Positions 24,144-34,184 of a DNA stretch of 50,820 nucleotides are shown in pieces; positions within the stretch are counted from its first letter, which is position 1, and every line of letters starts with the position of its first letter. The notes beneath the pieces were generated by a model, which searched no databases, was not told the origin of the DNA, and saw nothing but the letters and a program-made list of their open reading frames with translations. Origin of the DNA: CAZKCI01 sp964584165 (GTDB taxonomy: Bacteria; Auribacterota; Erginobacteria; Erginobacterales; CAZKCI01). Location: positions 1 to 50,820 of the forward strand of contig CAZOYW010000021.1 of assembly GCA_964584165.1 (NCBI GenBank), in the 5' to 3' direction. The translations under genes were made by a program, and so were the position numbers.

Positions 24144-24172
24144 TTGACAGGGGGCGGGAGAACGATGATGAT
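24144..24172 (+). promoter_or_regulatory. Possible sigma-70 promoter of the glucanase gene
   Basis: TTGACA (24144-24149), a 17-bp spacer, then GATGAT (24167-24172). The -35 box is perfect and the -10 box matches 4 of 6. The gene start follows 62 nt later. Confidence 0.35.
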
Positions 24173-24233
24173 GGCGAATTCCGTCCGGACCCGCCGGGGC
24201 GGGCGGACGGCAACAACCCCGGAGGATTCTGCG

Positions 24234-26237
24234 ATGCGAGCGAAAACGAGCGTGGCGGCGGGACTAGTCGTCCTCGGCCTGGCGGCGGCGGGCGCGGCGG
24301 CGGCGGGTGTCGCCACGGTGAAGTTCGTCAACCGTTCCGGCTTCCCCGATGACCGGGTCCACCTCTACGTGATCGGGACCGGGCCGGGAGGGGCGGGCTA
24401 CCTGGACTGGGCGAGCGGGTCGTACGTCACCCCCCGCTCGAGCACCGTCACCGATATGACGACCACCCTCAAGGCCCTGGAATCGGCGACCAACGGGATC
24501 GCCTTCTCCCTCCCCCGGATCGACGGGGGGAGGATCTTCTTCTCCTACGGGGCGGACTTCGACGCCCTCAGCTTCGACCCGGCGACGACCGAGCCGGGTT
24601 ACGGCCCCTCCGACCGCCTCCTCTACGACAAGGTGGAGTTCTACACGAACGACGTCAGCCTCATCAACATGAACACCACCAACGTCGACTTCTGGTCGCT
24701 CCCGATCACCTTCTCGGCGGTCGACAAGAACTCCCACCAGCTCGTCACCTTCGGCTTCCAGACCGGAGTCCCCGGCCTGAGGAACGTCATCTTCGGCGAA
24801 TTCCGCTCCGTCCCGGACCTGGGGGCCCAGGAGACGTCCAACTCCGTCATCTTCCGGAACAACCTCGTCCAGGCGGACACCGGCGGGGTGGCCTGGCGGG
24901 TGGTCGCCCCCGACAAGGTCGCGGTCCCCGCCCCCTCCCCGATCGACCCGGCCAGCGGGGATTGGAACGGCAACTTCAAGTATTTCAGCTATTTCTGGAA
25001 CGATTACGTCAAGGACCGGTGCTGGGTACCGGACCGGACGATCACCCTCCACTATAACGCCCAGACCTACGTCGGGGTCGTCGACTCCGCCGGGGAGAAG
25101 CTCACCTGGACGCCCGGGGACAAGGAGTACGCCCGGCCGGCCTGGGCGGCCAAGCCCTCCGGCTGGCCGACCGGGACGGAGATCGGGAGCAACTACGGCC
25201 ACGTCATCTTCGGGGGGACCGGAGAGTTCACCACGGGCCTCCTCGCCCCGGTGATCAACAGCGCCATCCAGCGGTCCACGATGCATCTCGCGGGCGCGGA
25301 GTGGTTCACCCAGTCCCTCTTCTACCAGGGGACCAACGCCCCCGACTCCCCTGTCAACCACTACGGGAGGATCCTCCACCGCCACTCGATCGGGGGCCAA
25401 TGCTACGCCCTCTCCTACGACGACGGCGGGGGATACAACACCAGCATCTACGTCAGCGAGGGGGGGACCTTCACCATCACCCTTCTCCCCTTCGCCCGGC
25501 ACCCCGGCCACGACGACTACGACGGTGACGGGACGAGCGACCTGGCGGTCTTCCGGGGGTCCTCGGGGATGTGGTCGATCCGCAACCTGACCCGAGTCTA
25601 CCTCGGCGCTTCGACCGACGCGGTCGTCCCCGCCGACTACAACGGGGACGGGACGACCGATGTCGCCGTCTTCCGCCCCAGCGAGGGGCTCTGGTCGGTC
25701 CGGTCCCTGACCCGCTTCTACCTGGGGGCCGCGGGCGACCAGGCCGTCCCGGGCGACTACACCGGGAACGGGACGGCGGAGGCGGGGGTCTTCCGCCCCG
25801 CCGCCGCGCTCTGGTCGGTCCGGAACGCGACCCGGGTCAGCCTCGGCGAGACCGGCGACATCGCCGTCAGCGGCTTCTACGACAACGACTACGTCCGGGA
25901 TGTCGCGGTCTTCCGCCCCTCGACCGGCCTCTGGTCGGTCTGGGCCCTGACCCGCTTCTTCTTCGGCTCCTCGGCCGACCAGCTCGTCCCCGGGGACTAC
26001 GACGGGGCGGGGCGCTGGGAGGCGGGGGTCTTCCGCCCCGGGGCGGCCCTCTGGTCGATCCGGAACGTCACCCGCGCCTACCTCGGCGCCACCGGCGACC
26101 GCGGCCTCCCGGCCGACTACGACGGCGACGGGGTCGACGACCCCGCGATCTTCCGGGACTCGACCGGCGTCTGGTCGGTCAAGAACCTGACCCGGGTCTA
26201 TTTCGGGTCCTCCGGCGATCTCCCGGCGGTGAGATAA
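24234..26237 (+). CDS. Secreted GH64-type beta-1,3-glucanase with six-repeat C-terminal module
   Basis: A 667-residue exported enzyme. ATG 24234 follows GGAGGA; the longer open frame upstream is spurious. Residues 1-28 are a signal peptide. Residues ~30-425 match glycoside hydrolase family 64 (thaumatin-like beta-1,3-glucanases): ATVKFVNRSGFPDDRVHLYV, then LPRIDGGRIFFSYG, then YDKVEFYTND and NTTNVDFWSLPI, which carry the candidate catalytic Glu and Asp. Residues 428-667 are six tandem 40-residue repeats ending at the last codon. It should cut laminarin- or curdlan-like glucans outside the cell (family knowledge). There is no Thr/Pro linker here, unlike the two other proteins with this module. 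It is flanked by divergent and convergent genes, so it is monocistronic. Confidence 0.87.
   Translation: MRAKTSVAAGLVVLGLAAAGAAAAGVATVKFVNRSGFPDDRVHLYVIGTGPGGAGYLDWASGSYVTPRSSTVTDMTTTLKALESATNGIAFSLPRIDGGRIFFSYGADFDALSFDPATTEPGYGPSDRLLYDKVEFYTNDVSLINMNTTNVDFWSLPITFSAVDKNSHQLVTFGFQTGVPGLRNVIFGEFRSVPDLGAQETSNSVIFRNNLVQADTGGVAWRVVAPDKVAVPAPSPIDPASGDWNGNFKYFSYFWNDYVKDRCWVPDRTITLHYNAQTYVGVVDSAGEKLTWTPGDKEYARPAWAAKPSGWPTGTEIGSNYGHVIFGGTGEFTTGLLAPVINSAIQRSTMHLAGAEWFTQSLFYQGTNAPDSPVNHYGRILHRHSIGGQCYALSYDDGGGYNTSIYVSEGGTFTITLLPFARHPGHDDYDGDGTSDLAVFRGSSGMWSIRNLTRVYLGASTDAVVPADYNGDGTTDVAVFRPSEGLWSVRSLTRFYLGAAGDQAVPGDYTGNGTAEAGVFRPAAALWSVRNATRVSLGETGDIAVSGFYDNDYVRDVAVFRPSTGLWSVWALTRFFFGSSADQLVPGDYDGAGRWEAGVFRPGAALWSIRNVTRAYLGATGDRGLPADYDGDGVDDPAIFRDSTGVWSVKNLTRVYFGSSGDLPAVR
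25515..26234 (+). repeat. Six 120-bp coding repeats (40-residue module) in the glucanase gene
   Basis: Six consecutive 120-bp units, each coding for 40 residues with the pattern DYDGDGT-x-D-x-AVFRPS-x-GLW, S-x-R-x-LTR-x-YLG, D-x-x-VPA. The sixth ends on the codon before TAA. Unit four has lost the DxDG motif (FYDNDY). The same 6 x 40 block closes the genes at 38743 and 40623. Confidence 0.95.
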
Positions 26238-26327
26238 GCAGGGACGGCCGGGCGCGCGGACCGGGAGCTCCGCGCCTACGAGTCGCCGATCGGCGCGCCG
26301 GCGGGTTCCCGGCCGATCCTTCCGTAG

Positions 26328-26349
26328 CCGCGGACTGGAAGGTCCGCGG
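26328..26349. terminator. Hairpin between convergent glucanase and aldehyde dehydrogenase genes
   Basis: CCGCGGAC (26328-26335), loop TGGAAG, GTCCGCGG (26342-26349): eight perfect pairs. There is no U-tract, but it lies between two 3' ends, 39 bp from the dehydrogenase stop. Confidence 0.4.
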
Positions 26350-26388
26350 GGTCCGCAAGTCCGGCGGCGAAGCGGGAAGAAGGACGGC

Positions 26389-27771
26389 TCAGCTGAGGCG
26401 GCGAGAGAGCCGCTTCAGGACGGCGAGCGGCGTCCGGTAGGGGGGGTAGCGGCGGCGGAAGTCCCAGCGCAGCGATCGCGCCATCACGCTCTTCCGGTGG
26501 GTGAAGGCCTCGAACGAGGCCTTCCCGTGGTAGCTACCCATCCCGCTCGCGCCCACGCCCCCGAAGGGCAGGTCCGGGTTCAGGATGTGGACGATGGCGT
26601 CGTTGAGGCAAACCCCGCCCGAGGACGTTTCCCGGACTACCCTCTCCTGCCTCCCCCGGTCCCGGGAGAAATAATACAAGGCGAGCGGGCGGGGACGGGC
26701 GTTCACGAAGGCGATCGACTCCTCGAGCGAATCGCATTCCAGAACCGGGAGGATCGGCCCGAAGATCTCCTCCGCCATGATCCGCCCATCCGCCGCGACC
26801 CCCTCGACCACGGTCGGAGCGATGTAGCGCGCGGACCGGTCGGTGGCGCCCCCGACCACGATCCTCCCCTCCCGGAGGAGCGAGGCCAGCCGCGAGAAGT
26901 GGGCGTCGCTGACGATCCGGGCGTAGTCGGGGGAGAGCCGCGGATCTTCCCCGTAGAACTCGCCGATCGCCTCTCGGAGCCCCTCGATCAGTCCCGGCTT
27001 CCGAGCGGGCGGGACGAGGAGGTAGTCGGGGGCGACGCAGGTCTGCCCGGCGTTGAAGAACTTGGCCCAGGCGATCCGGCGGGAGGCGACGGCGAGATCG
27101 ACGTCCCGGTCCACGATCGCGGGGTTCTTCCCGCCCATCTCCAGGGTCACCGGCGCGAGGGTCTTCGCCGCGGAGGCCATCACGATCCTCCCGACCCGGG
27201 CGGAGCCCGTGAAGAAGACGTGGTCGAAGCTTTCTTCGAGAAGGGCGGAAACCGTTTCGGCGCCCCCCTCCACCACGGCGACGAGGCGGGGGTCGAAGTG
27301 CCGCCCGACGGCGGAACTGAGGGCGCGGGAGGTCGCCGCCGCGAGCTCGGAGGGCTTGAGGACCGCGCAGTTCCCGGCGGCCAGCGCCCCGACCAGGGGG
27401 GCGAGGAGAAGCTGGAGGGGATAGTTCCAGGGGCCGACGATCAGGACGACACCCTTCGGCTCGGGGACGACGCGGCTCCGGGCGGGGAGGAGGAGCAGGG
27501 GCGTCCGCGCCCGCTCCGGGCGCGTCCAGGAGGGGAGCGACTTAAGGGCGCGGTCGATCTCGCCCAGAACGAAGCCGATCTCGCCGAGCCAGGACTCGGC
27601 CGGGGGCTTCCCGAGGTCCTGCTTCAGGGCGTCGAGAAAGGCCGCCTCCTCCGAGACGAGGAGGCGGCGGAGCGCTTTCAGGGCGGCGATCCGCCCGGAC
27701 AGCGCGCGCGTCGAAGCGCCGGCGAAGAAGGACCTCTGTCGGGCGACGATCTCGGAGACGGCCGCGCTCAT
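26389..27771 (-). CDS. Aldehyde dehydrogenase (class 3-like), probable apocarotenal dehydrogenase
   Basis: A 460-residue NAD(P)-dependent aldehyde dehydrogenase, last gene of a three-gene operon. Cofactor and catalytic motifs: IVGPWNYPLQL, FTGSARVGRIV, catalytic Glu in TLEMGGKNPAI, catalytic Cys in FNAGQTCVAPDY, and EEIFGPILPVLE. The hydrophobic C-terminus (near LRWDFRRRYPPY) resembles membrane-associated fatty or carotenoid aldehyde dehydrogenases. ATG 27771 overlaps the preceding stop by 4 nt, so it is translationally coupled to two CrtI-family genes. In C30 carotenoid pathways this enzyme oxidises the terminal aldehyde to the acid (known), and context makes that the best guess here. Confidence 0.87.
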   Translation of the reverse strand: MSAAVSEIVARQRSFFAGASTRALSGRIAALKALRRLLVSEEAAFLDALKQDLGKPPAESWLGEIGFVLGEIDRALKSLPSWTRPERARTPLLLLPARSRVVPEPKGVVLIVGPWNYPLQLLLAPLVGALAAGNCAVLKPSELAAATSRALSSAVGRHFDPRLVAVVEGGAETVSALLEESFDHVFFTGSARVGRIVMASAAKTLAPVTLEMGGKNPAIVDRDVDLAVASRRIAWAKFFNAGQTCVAPDYLLVPPARKPGLIEGLREAIGEFYGEDPRLSPDYARIVSDAHFSRLASLLREGRIVVGGATDRSARYIAPTVVEGVAADGRIMAEEIFGPILPVLECDSLEESIAFVNARPRPLALYYFSRDRGRQERVVRETSSGGVCLNDAIVHILNPDLPFGGVGASGMGSYHGKASFEAFTHRKSVMARSLRWDFRRRYPPYRTPLAVLKRLSRRLS

Positions 27772-29276
27772 CTTCCCGGCCGTCCCCCCGACCGCCCCCG
27801 GATCGCGGCGGCCGCGTTGAGCCCGCTCATCAGGACCATCGGCATCCCCCCGCCCGGGTTGACCGAGCCGCCGACGAAGAAGAGGTTGGGGTAGCGGGGG
27901 CTCGCCTTCGGGGCCTTGAAGCCGAAGTTCCGCCGCCGGTCGGTGAGGACGCCGTAGATCGACCCCCCGTTGGAGAAATAGTTCCGCTCGATATCCTCGG
28001 GCGTCCAGACGTGTTCGACCGCGGCGGAAGCCTGGAGGCCGGCGCAGCCCATCCGCTCGACCTTGGCGATCACCCGGTCACGGAGACGGAGGTAGTCGTC
28101 GCGGGTGTAGGCCCGCGGGAGCTTAAGCGGCGGGATGTGGGGGAGGATCTTGACGTTGTCGCCCCCTGGCGGGCAGACCGACGGGTCGGTCCGGGAGGGG
28201 GCGACGACGTAGAGCGTGGGGTCCTCGGGGAGCTTTCCCTCCTCGAAAACGGTCCGGAAGTGTTTCCGCTGGTCGCGGGCGAAGAAGAAGTTGTGGTGGG
28301 CAAGGGCGGGGAAGCGGCGGTTGGTCCCGAGGTGGATGACCAGCCCCGAGCAGGCGGGGGGAAACCTCCGCTCGAGGCGGCGGAGGAGCCGGGGGTCGGC
28401 CGGGAGGAGCTTCCGAAGCGCCGGGATCACCTCCAGGTTGGAGACGACGTAGTCGGCGGTAAGTTCCGTCCCGTCGGCGAGGACGACCCCGGCGGCGCGC
28501 CCTCCCCGGACCAGGATCCTCGCGACCTCGGCGTTGAGGCGGAGCTCGGCCCCGAGCTCGCCGAGGAGGCGCGCGAGCGCGCGGGCGATCGCGTACATCC
28601 CCCCCTTCACGTACCAGAGGCCGAACTCGAACTGGACGTTGGGGAGCATGTTCATGAAGGCCGGCGCCGCGAGCGCCGAGGAACCCACGTACTTGATGAA
28701 GAAGTCGCAGGCGTCGCGGAGACGGGGATCGGGGAGGAAGCGGCGGACGGCGCCGTCCATCGTCCGGAGAAGGTCGAGGCGGAGGATCCGCCGGAGCGGG
28801 CAGCGCCGGATCATCTCGAGGACGCCCTCGGCGCCGGTCGCGAAGTAGGCGGCGTCGACCGCGTCGTACTGGGCCTTCGAGTAGCGGAGGAAGCGGCGGA
28901 AGGGTTCCTCGAGGCCCTCCCCCAGCTTCGAGAGCTCCCGGCTCATCTCTTCGGGGTCGGGCTGGAAGTCGAAGACTGTCCCGTCCTCGAAGAAGTTACG
29001 CCAGTGGGGGGTCACCGGGACGAAGGCGAGGTAGTCCTCGAGGCGGCGGGAGGCGGAGGCGAAGACCGCCCGGAAGACCGCCGGGAGGGTGAGGATGGAG
29101 GGGCCGAGGTCGAAGGAGAACCCCTCCGTTTGGAGGAGGTTGAGCTTCCCCCCGGGCCGGGGGTTTTTCTCGCAGACCGTGACCTCGAATCCGGCGCCGG
29201 CCAGGGCGACCGCGGCGGAAAGCCCGCCCAGGCCGGCCCCGATCACGGCCACGCGATTCGGGGCGGAGCCCTTCAT
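27768..29276 (-). CDS. CrtI/CrtN-family oxidoreductase, probable diapocarotenoid terminal oxygenase (CrtNb/CrtP-like)
   Basis: A 502-residue flavoprotein: N-terminal dinucleotide motif VAVIGAGLGGLSAAVALA, the GPSILTLP segment near residue 60, and the C-terminal FAD motif FFVGGSVNPGGGMPMVLMSG. The GGSVNPGGGMP ending is closer to the CrtNb/CrtP group (4,4'-diapolycopene aldehyde-forming oxygenases) than to simple desaturases, but I could not align it. It overlaps both neighbours by 4 nt (start with the upstream CrtN-like stop; stop with the aldehyde dehydrogenase start), so the three are one coupled operon. It is likely to oxidise the end methyl of a C30 carotene (inferred). Confidence 0.8.
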   Translation of the reverse strand: MKGSAPNRVAVIGAGLGGLSAAVALAGAGFEVTVCEKNPRPGGKLNLLQTEGFSFDLGPSILTLPAVFRAVFASASRRLEDYLAFVPVTPHWRNFFEDGTVFDFQPDPEEMSRELSKLGEGLEEPFRRFLRYSKAQYDAVDAAYFATGAEGVLEMIRRCPLRRILRLDLLRTMDGAVRRFLPDPRLRDACDFFIKYVGSSALAAPAFMNMLPNVQFEFGLWYVKGGMYAIARALARLLGELGAELRLNAEVARILVRGGRAAGVVLADGTELTADYVVSNLEVIPALRKLLPADPRLLRRLERRFPPACSGLVIHLGTNRRFPALAHHNFFFARDQRKHFRTVFEEGKLPEDPTLYVVAPSRTDPSVCPPGGDNVKILPHIPPLKLPRAYTRDDYLRLRDRVIAKVERMGCAGLQASAAVEHVWTPEDIERNYFSNGGSIYGVLTDRRRNFGFKAPKASPRYPNLFFVGGSVNPGGGMPMVLMSGLNAAAAIRGRSGGRPGR

Positions 29277-30781
29277 CGCGCGCCCGCCGGGCGGAAGGCG
29301 AGGCCGAAGCGCCGTGAGATCAGGTCGGCGCTGATCCGCCCCGACTCGTAGATGGTGGGCAGGCCGCTCCCCGGGTGGGTCCCTCCGCCGACGAGGTAGC
29401 AGTTTCCGAGCTCCTCGAAGGCGTTGCGGGGGCGGAAGTAGAGCATCTGGGAGATCTTGTGGGAGAGGTTGAAGGTCGCGCCCTGGAAGACGTCGTGCCC
29501 GCTCTCCCAGTCGGAGGGCGTGATCACCCTCTCCTCCCGGATGCGCTCCCGGAGGTCCTTCAGCGGCGTGCGGGCAGCGACGGCGGCGAGGACGACCTCG
29601 CGGAAGCGGGCCTTCTCCTTCCCCCAGTCGATCCCGGACTTGTTGTTGGGGACGGGGACGAGGATGTAGAGGGCGGAGTGGCCTTCCGGGGCGAGGCCGG
29701 GGTCGGCGGCCGAGGCGTCTCGGAGGTAGAAGGAGACGTCATCGACGAGCTTCAGTTCGTCCGTGACCGACCGGAGGTAGGCGGCGTAGTCGCGGGAGAA
29801 GACGATGGTGTGGTGATCGAGGTCGTAGCGCCGGTCCACGCCGAGGTAGAGCATGAAGGTCGAGCAGGAGTAGTCCCTCCGTTCCAGGTTCTCGGGCGTA
29901 TACTTCCTCAGGACGCCCGGGGGGACGAGATGGGTCATGGCGTGGGCGAAGTCGGCGTTCAGGACCACCGCGTCCGCCGCCTCCGTTTTCCCGTCCGCGA
30001 GCTCCACCCCGGTCACGGCCCGCCCGCGCAGGGCGAGGCGGCGGACCGGCGCCTCCAGCCTGATCTCCCCCCCGAGCTCCCCCACCGCCTTCGCCATCGC
30101 CTCCGAGATCTTCGCGAGTCCGCCCCGGACGTGGTAGATCCCGAAGGCGTGCTCGACGTAGGGGATCATGGCGAAGAGCCCCGGGCAGGACCAGGGCGAC
30201 ATCCCGAGGTACTTCGACTGGAAGGTGAAGCAGAGCTTGAGCTCCTCGGAGCGGAAGTAATCGCCGAGAACTTCGTAGAGGGACCGCCCCAGGCTCAAGC
30301 GCGGCAGGGCGCGCAGAAGGTCCGGATGGACCATCGTGGCGAGCGTGGAGTAGTCCTTCCGGAGGCAGGGAAACATCCGGTGGTAGCGCTTCGCCTCCCG
30401 AGCGAGAAAGCGGTCGAGCCCCTTCTCCTCGCCCGGGAAGGCGCGGCGGATCTCCGCGCGCATGCCCTCCGGGTCGGTGGTCGGGAGAAGATGGCGGTCG
30501 GCGAACTGGAGCCGGTACATCGGCTCCAGCCGCGTGAATTCCAGGTAGTCCCGGACGTCGCGCCCCGCCTCGGCGAACATCTCGTCCAGGAGAAACTTCA
30601 TCATCAGGAAGGTGGGGCCGGTGTCGAAGCGGTAGGGGCCGAGGCGGATCTCCTCGTTCCGACCTCCGACCCGGTCGCGCTTCTCGTAGACCGTGACCCG
30701 GCATCCCCGCCGGGCCAGGATCATGGCCGCGGTCAGCCCGCCGGGTCCGGCGCCGACGACGGCGATCTGGGGTGCGTTCAT
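29273..30781 (-). CDS. CrtI/CrtN-family phytoene or diapophytoene desaturase
   Basis: A 502-residue FAD enzyme and the first gene of the carotenoid operon. N-terminus IAVVGAGPGGLTAAMILA followed by VYEKRDRVGGRNEEI and GPYRFDTGPTFLMM; C-terminus LVGGGTHPGSGLPTIYESGR, the usual CrtI/CrtN ending. It should introduce conjugated double bonds into (diapo)phytoene (family). ATG 30781 is preceded by GGAGGACAGAG. It overlaps the next gene by 4 nt. No carotenoid or squalene synthase gene (CrtB/CrtM or HpnCDE) is in the window, so the substrate must be made elsewhere and the C30 assignment rests on the three-gene pattern. Confidence 0.85.
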   Translation of the reverse strand: MNAPQIAVVGAGPGGLTAAMILARRGCRVTVYEKRDRVGGRNEEIRLGPYRFDTGPTFLMMKFLLDEMFAEAGRDVRDYLEFTRLEPMYRLQFADRHLLPTTDPEGMRAEIRRAFPGEEKGLDRFLAREAKRYHRMFPCLRKDYSTLATMVHPDLLRALPRLSLGRSLYEVLGDYFRSEELKLCFTFQSKYLGMSPWSCPGLFAMIPYVEHAFGIYHVRGGLAKISEAMAKAVGELGGEIRLEAPVRRLALRGRAVTGVELADGKTEAADAVVLNADFAHAMTHLVPPGVLRKYTPENLERRDYSCSTFMLYLGVDRRYDLDHHTIVFSRDYAAYLRSVTDELKLVDDVSFYLRDASAADPGLAPEGHSALYILVPVPNNKSGIDWGKEKARFREVVLAAVAARTPLKDLRERIREERVITPSDWESGHDVFQGATFNLSHKISQMLYFRPRNAFEELGNCYLVGGGTHPGSGLPTIYESGRISADLISRRFGLAFRPAGAR

Positions 30782-31063
30782 CTCTGTCCTCCGCGCTCTT
30801 TAGCCCGCTCGCGGAGCGGGCCTACACACCCGCCGGCCAGCTTCCGCCAGCCGGTTCTCCGCCTCCGCCCCGCGGGCTACGGCAGACCGGTGTGAACCGG
30901 CGGACGGGCCGCGCGGCGTTGTTTTTACTTCCCGATCTCGCGCCCCTTTTCGGAGTCGCTGGCCTCGACGAGTTCCTCCGGATCGGGGCGGAAGCGGTCA
31001 TGGCCATCCCCCGGGAAAGTATAGCATGCCCGCCAGGGAGCGGCCAAACGGGCGCCGGGAACC

Positions 31064-31114
31064 AGGGACGGGGTTTAATTGTTAAGTTCAACTTAACAAT
31101 TAAACCCCGTCCCT
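31064..31114. repeat. Perfect 51-bp palindrome (25-bp arms, 1-nt centre)
   Basis: The arm runs AGGGACGGGGTTTAATTG then TTAAGTT (31064-31088) and is exactly inverted at 31090-31114 around a single C. The A+T-rich centre stands out in this region. It may be a REP-type element or an operator serving the two divergent operons. No second copy was seen in the window. Confidence 0.85.
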
Positions 31115-31160
31115 CCTCCCTGGAATTAGATGATCCGCGGCCCCCTGGGGAACGGACTCC

Positions 31161-31169
31161 TGATATAAT
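31161..31169 (+). promoter_or_regulatory. Extended -10 promoter element (TGATATAAT)
   Basis: TG-A-TATAAT is a perfect extended -10 element, 52 nt before the GTG start of the kinase gene at 31221. No good -35 box is seen at 17 bp, as expected for this promoter type. Confidence 0.6.
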
Positions 31170-31220
31170 CGGCTTCGGCGCCCCACGGCTTGGCGGCCGT
31201 GCGTCCGGCGCGGTGGTTAC

Positions 31221-32578
31221 GTGAAGACGAGCGCCCGGCTGACCAGGAAAACCGCCCAACCGCCGACCGCCCGCGGGACGGGCAACGGCGGCTCCCGCCA
31301 GATCGCCATCCTGGGCGGGATCGCCCGGGCGATCACCTCCAGCCTCGAGCTCAAGGAGGTCCTCGCGGTCATCTTCCGGGAGACGAAGAAGCTCGTCGCC
31401 TTCGACCGGGCCAGCGTCGACCTGGTCGACGAGACCGGGCGGGTCAACATCGTCTACTTCCTGGAGCCCCAGGCGAGCGACACGGTGGCCGAGGGCCAGG
31501 TCTTCCCGATGCCGGGGACGGGCATCGAGTGGGTGATCCAAAACCGCCGGCCCCTGATCCGGAGCCGCTACGGCCGGGGGCGGCGCTTCCGGGAGGATAC
31601 CTACATCCTCGAGACCGGCGTCCGCTCCGGGATCGTCGTCCCCCTCACCTACCGCGACCGGGTGATCGGGACGCTCAACCTGGGGAGCCGCGTCGAGGGG
31701 GCCTTCGGACGCCGGGACGTCAAGATCCTCGGCCACATCTGCGACAGCATCGCCGTCGCCCTGGAGAACTCCCGCCTCTATCGCGAGCTCCGCGCCTACG
31801 CCCGGGACCTGGAGGGGCGGGTGGCCGGGCGGACGGCGGAGCTCTCCCGCTCGCTCGCCGACCTCAAGGCGACCCAGCTCAAGCTGGTCCAGACCGAGCG
31901 GCTCGCCGCCACCTCGAAGCTGGTCGCCGGCGTGGCCCACGCGATCAAGAACCCCCTCTCCTCGATCCTCCTCTCCGCCGCGGTGATCGAGAAGTCCCTG
32001 CGCCCGGAGGCGGACCGGGAGCGGGCCGCGAAATACTGCCGGGACTCCGCGGCGATCATCACCGCCGAGGTCCGGCGGCTGATCGGCCTGGTCGACCGCC
32101 TGATCACCTTCGGCCGGCCCGCCCCCGCCCGCTTCGAGACGGCCGACCTCAACGCCGTCGTCGCCGGGGCCGCCCGCAGCTTAAGCGAGGAGCTCGCGAA
32201 GAAGCGGATCCGGCTCGTCCTCGCGCTCGCGCCGGGACTCCCCCCGCTCCAGCTCGACCGGGACGAGATCCACGACGCCCTGCTCAACCTCTTCCGCAAC
32301 TCGCTCGACGCGGTGGGGGAGAGCGGGACGATCCGGGTGGCCACCTCCCGGTCCGGCGGGGGGGTCGTCCTCGAGTTCGCGGACGATGGCTGCGGGATCG
32401 AGCCCGCCCTCCAAAAGAGCATCTTCGACATCTTCTTCACCACCAAGAGCGAGGGGGCCGGGATCGGACTCTCCCAGGTCCACCGCGCCGTGGAGACCCA
32501 CCACGGGTCGATCTCGGTGCGGAGCGAGAAGGGCGCGGGCGCGACCTTCACGATCGAGCTTCCGGCCCGGGGGGAGCC

Positions 32579-32582
<4 letters not shown>
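31221..32582 (+). CDS. GAF-domain sensor histidine kinase (partner of NtrC-type regulator)
   Basis: A 453-residue soluble kinase. Residues ~30-190 are a GAF domain (LKEVLAVIFRETKKLVAFDR, ending NSRLYREL), followed by a coiled coil (~190-225), HisKA with His in GVAHAIKNPLSS, and HATPase_c (NLFRNSLDAVGE; DDGCGIEPA; GAGIGLSQ). GTG start at 31221. The stop overlaps the ATG of the sigma-54 activator gene by 4 nt (ATGA), making a cognate pair. The GAF domain should bind a small molecule or sense redox state; no ligand residue is recognisable. Because the next gene downstream has a sigma-54 promoter, this kinase probably controls it through the regulator (inferred). Confidence 0.9.
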
Positions 32583-33958
<1,376 letters not shown>

Positions 33959-33966
33959 CGCCAGAA

Positions 33967-34005
33967 TGGCGGTGTTTTCGGCTTCATCCCGCGCCGAAAC
34001 CGCCA
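33967..34005. promoter_or_regulatory. Inverted repeat upstream of the sigma-54 promoter (candidate enhancer or terminator stem)
   Basis: TGGCGGT(GTT)TTCGGC and GCCGAAACCGCCA pair except for a 3-nt bulge. The centre is about 120 bp upstream of the sigma-54 promoter, a normal distance for an NtrC-type activator site. As it starts eight nt after the regulator stop it could equally be a terminator stem. Confidence 0.4.
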
Positions 34006-34027
34006 AAATGCCGGTGGCGGGGGTGGC

Positions 34028-34046
34028 GGGGGACAAATCCCCCTTT
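34028..34046 (+). terminator. Possible terminator of the kinase-regulator operon
   Basis: GGGGGA, loop CAAA, TCCCCC, then TTT. It is a short stem with a brief U-run, 70 bp past the regulator stop and before the sigma-54 promoter. Confidence 0.4.
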
Positions 34047-34101
34047 GGCGCATCGCCTTAAAAAGAAAGGAGTTATAGATATTGTTCCCGTGCTGATGCT
34101 C

Positions 34102-34118
34102 CTGGCACGCCATTTGCT
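34102..34118 (+). promoter_or_regulatory. Sigma-54 (RpoN) promoter, full consensus
   Basis: CTGGCACG-CCAT-TTGCT matches the -24/-12 consensus (YTGGCACG-N4-TTGCW) at every position. The predicted start lies about 55 nt before the ATG at 34185. The promoter lies immediately downstream of a sigma-54 activator gene. Confidence 0.88.
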
Positions 34119-34184
34119 ATATTAAGAGGAGACAGTGTCGAGGCGCAGCCTCAACCGGTGATTCCACACCCAGGGAGGACGGCA

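Larger units (their letters stand above)
30782..31220. other. 439-bp intergenic region between divergent carotenoid operon and kinase operon
   Basis: No protein gene. From left to right: the carotenoid operon leader with a hairpin GCCCGCTC-GCG-GAGCGGGC (30803-30821), G+C-rich sequence with loose inverted repeats, the 51-bp palindrome (31064-31114), and the extended -10 box of the kinase gene (31161-31169). No RNA gene was recognised. Confidence 0.7.

Noticed and set aside
23640..24233. N-terminal extension of the glucanase frame up to 23640
   Set aside because: The added text is Arg-rich and unlike any family. A GGAGGA site and a signal peptide mark ATG 24234 as the start.
25515..26234. Standard seven-bladed FG-GAP/VCBS propeller
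   Set aside because: The repeats are 40 residues and number exactly six in all three proteins, and the FG-GAP signature itself is absent; only the DxDGDG loop is shared.
31190..32578. Long plus-strand frame fused upstream of the NtrC-type regulator
   Set aside because: It overlaps the GAF kinase gene in another frame and is Arg/Pro nonsense. The regulator starts at ATG 32579, overlapping the kinase stop.
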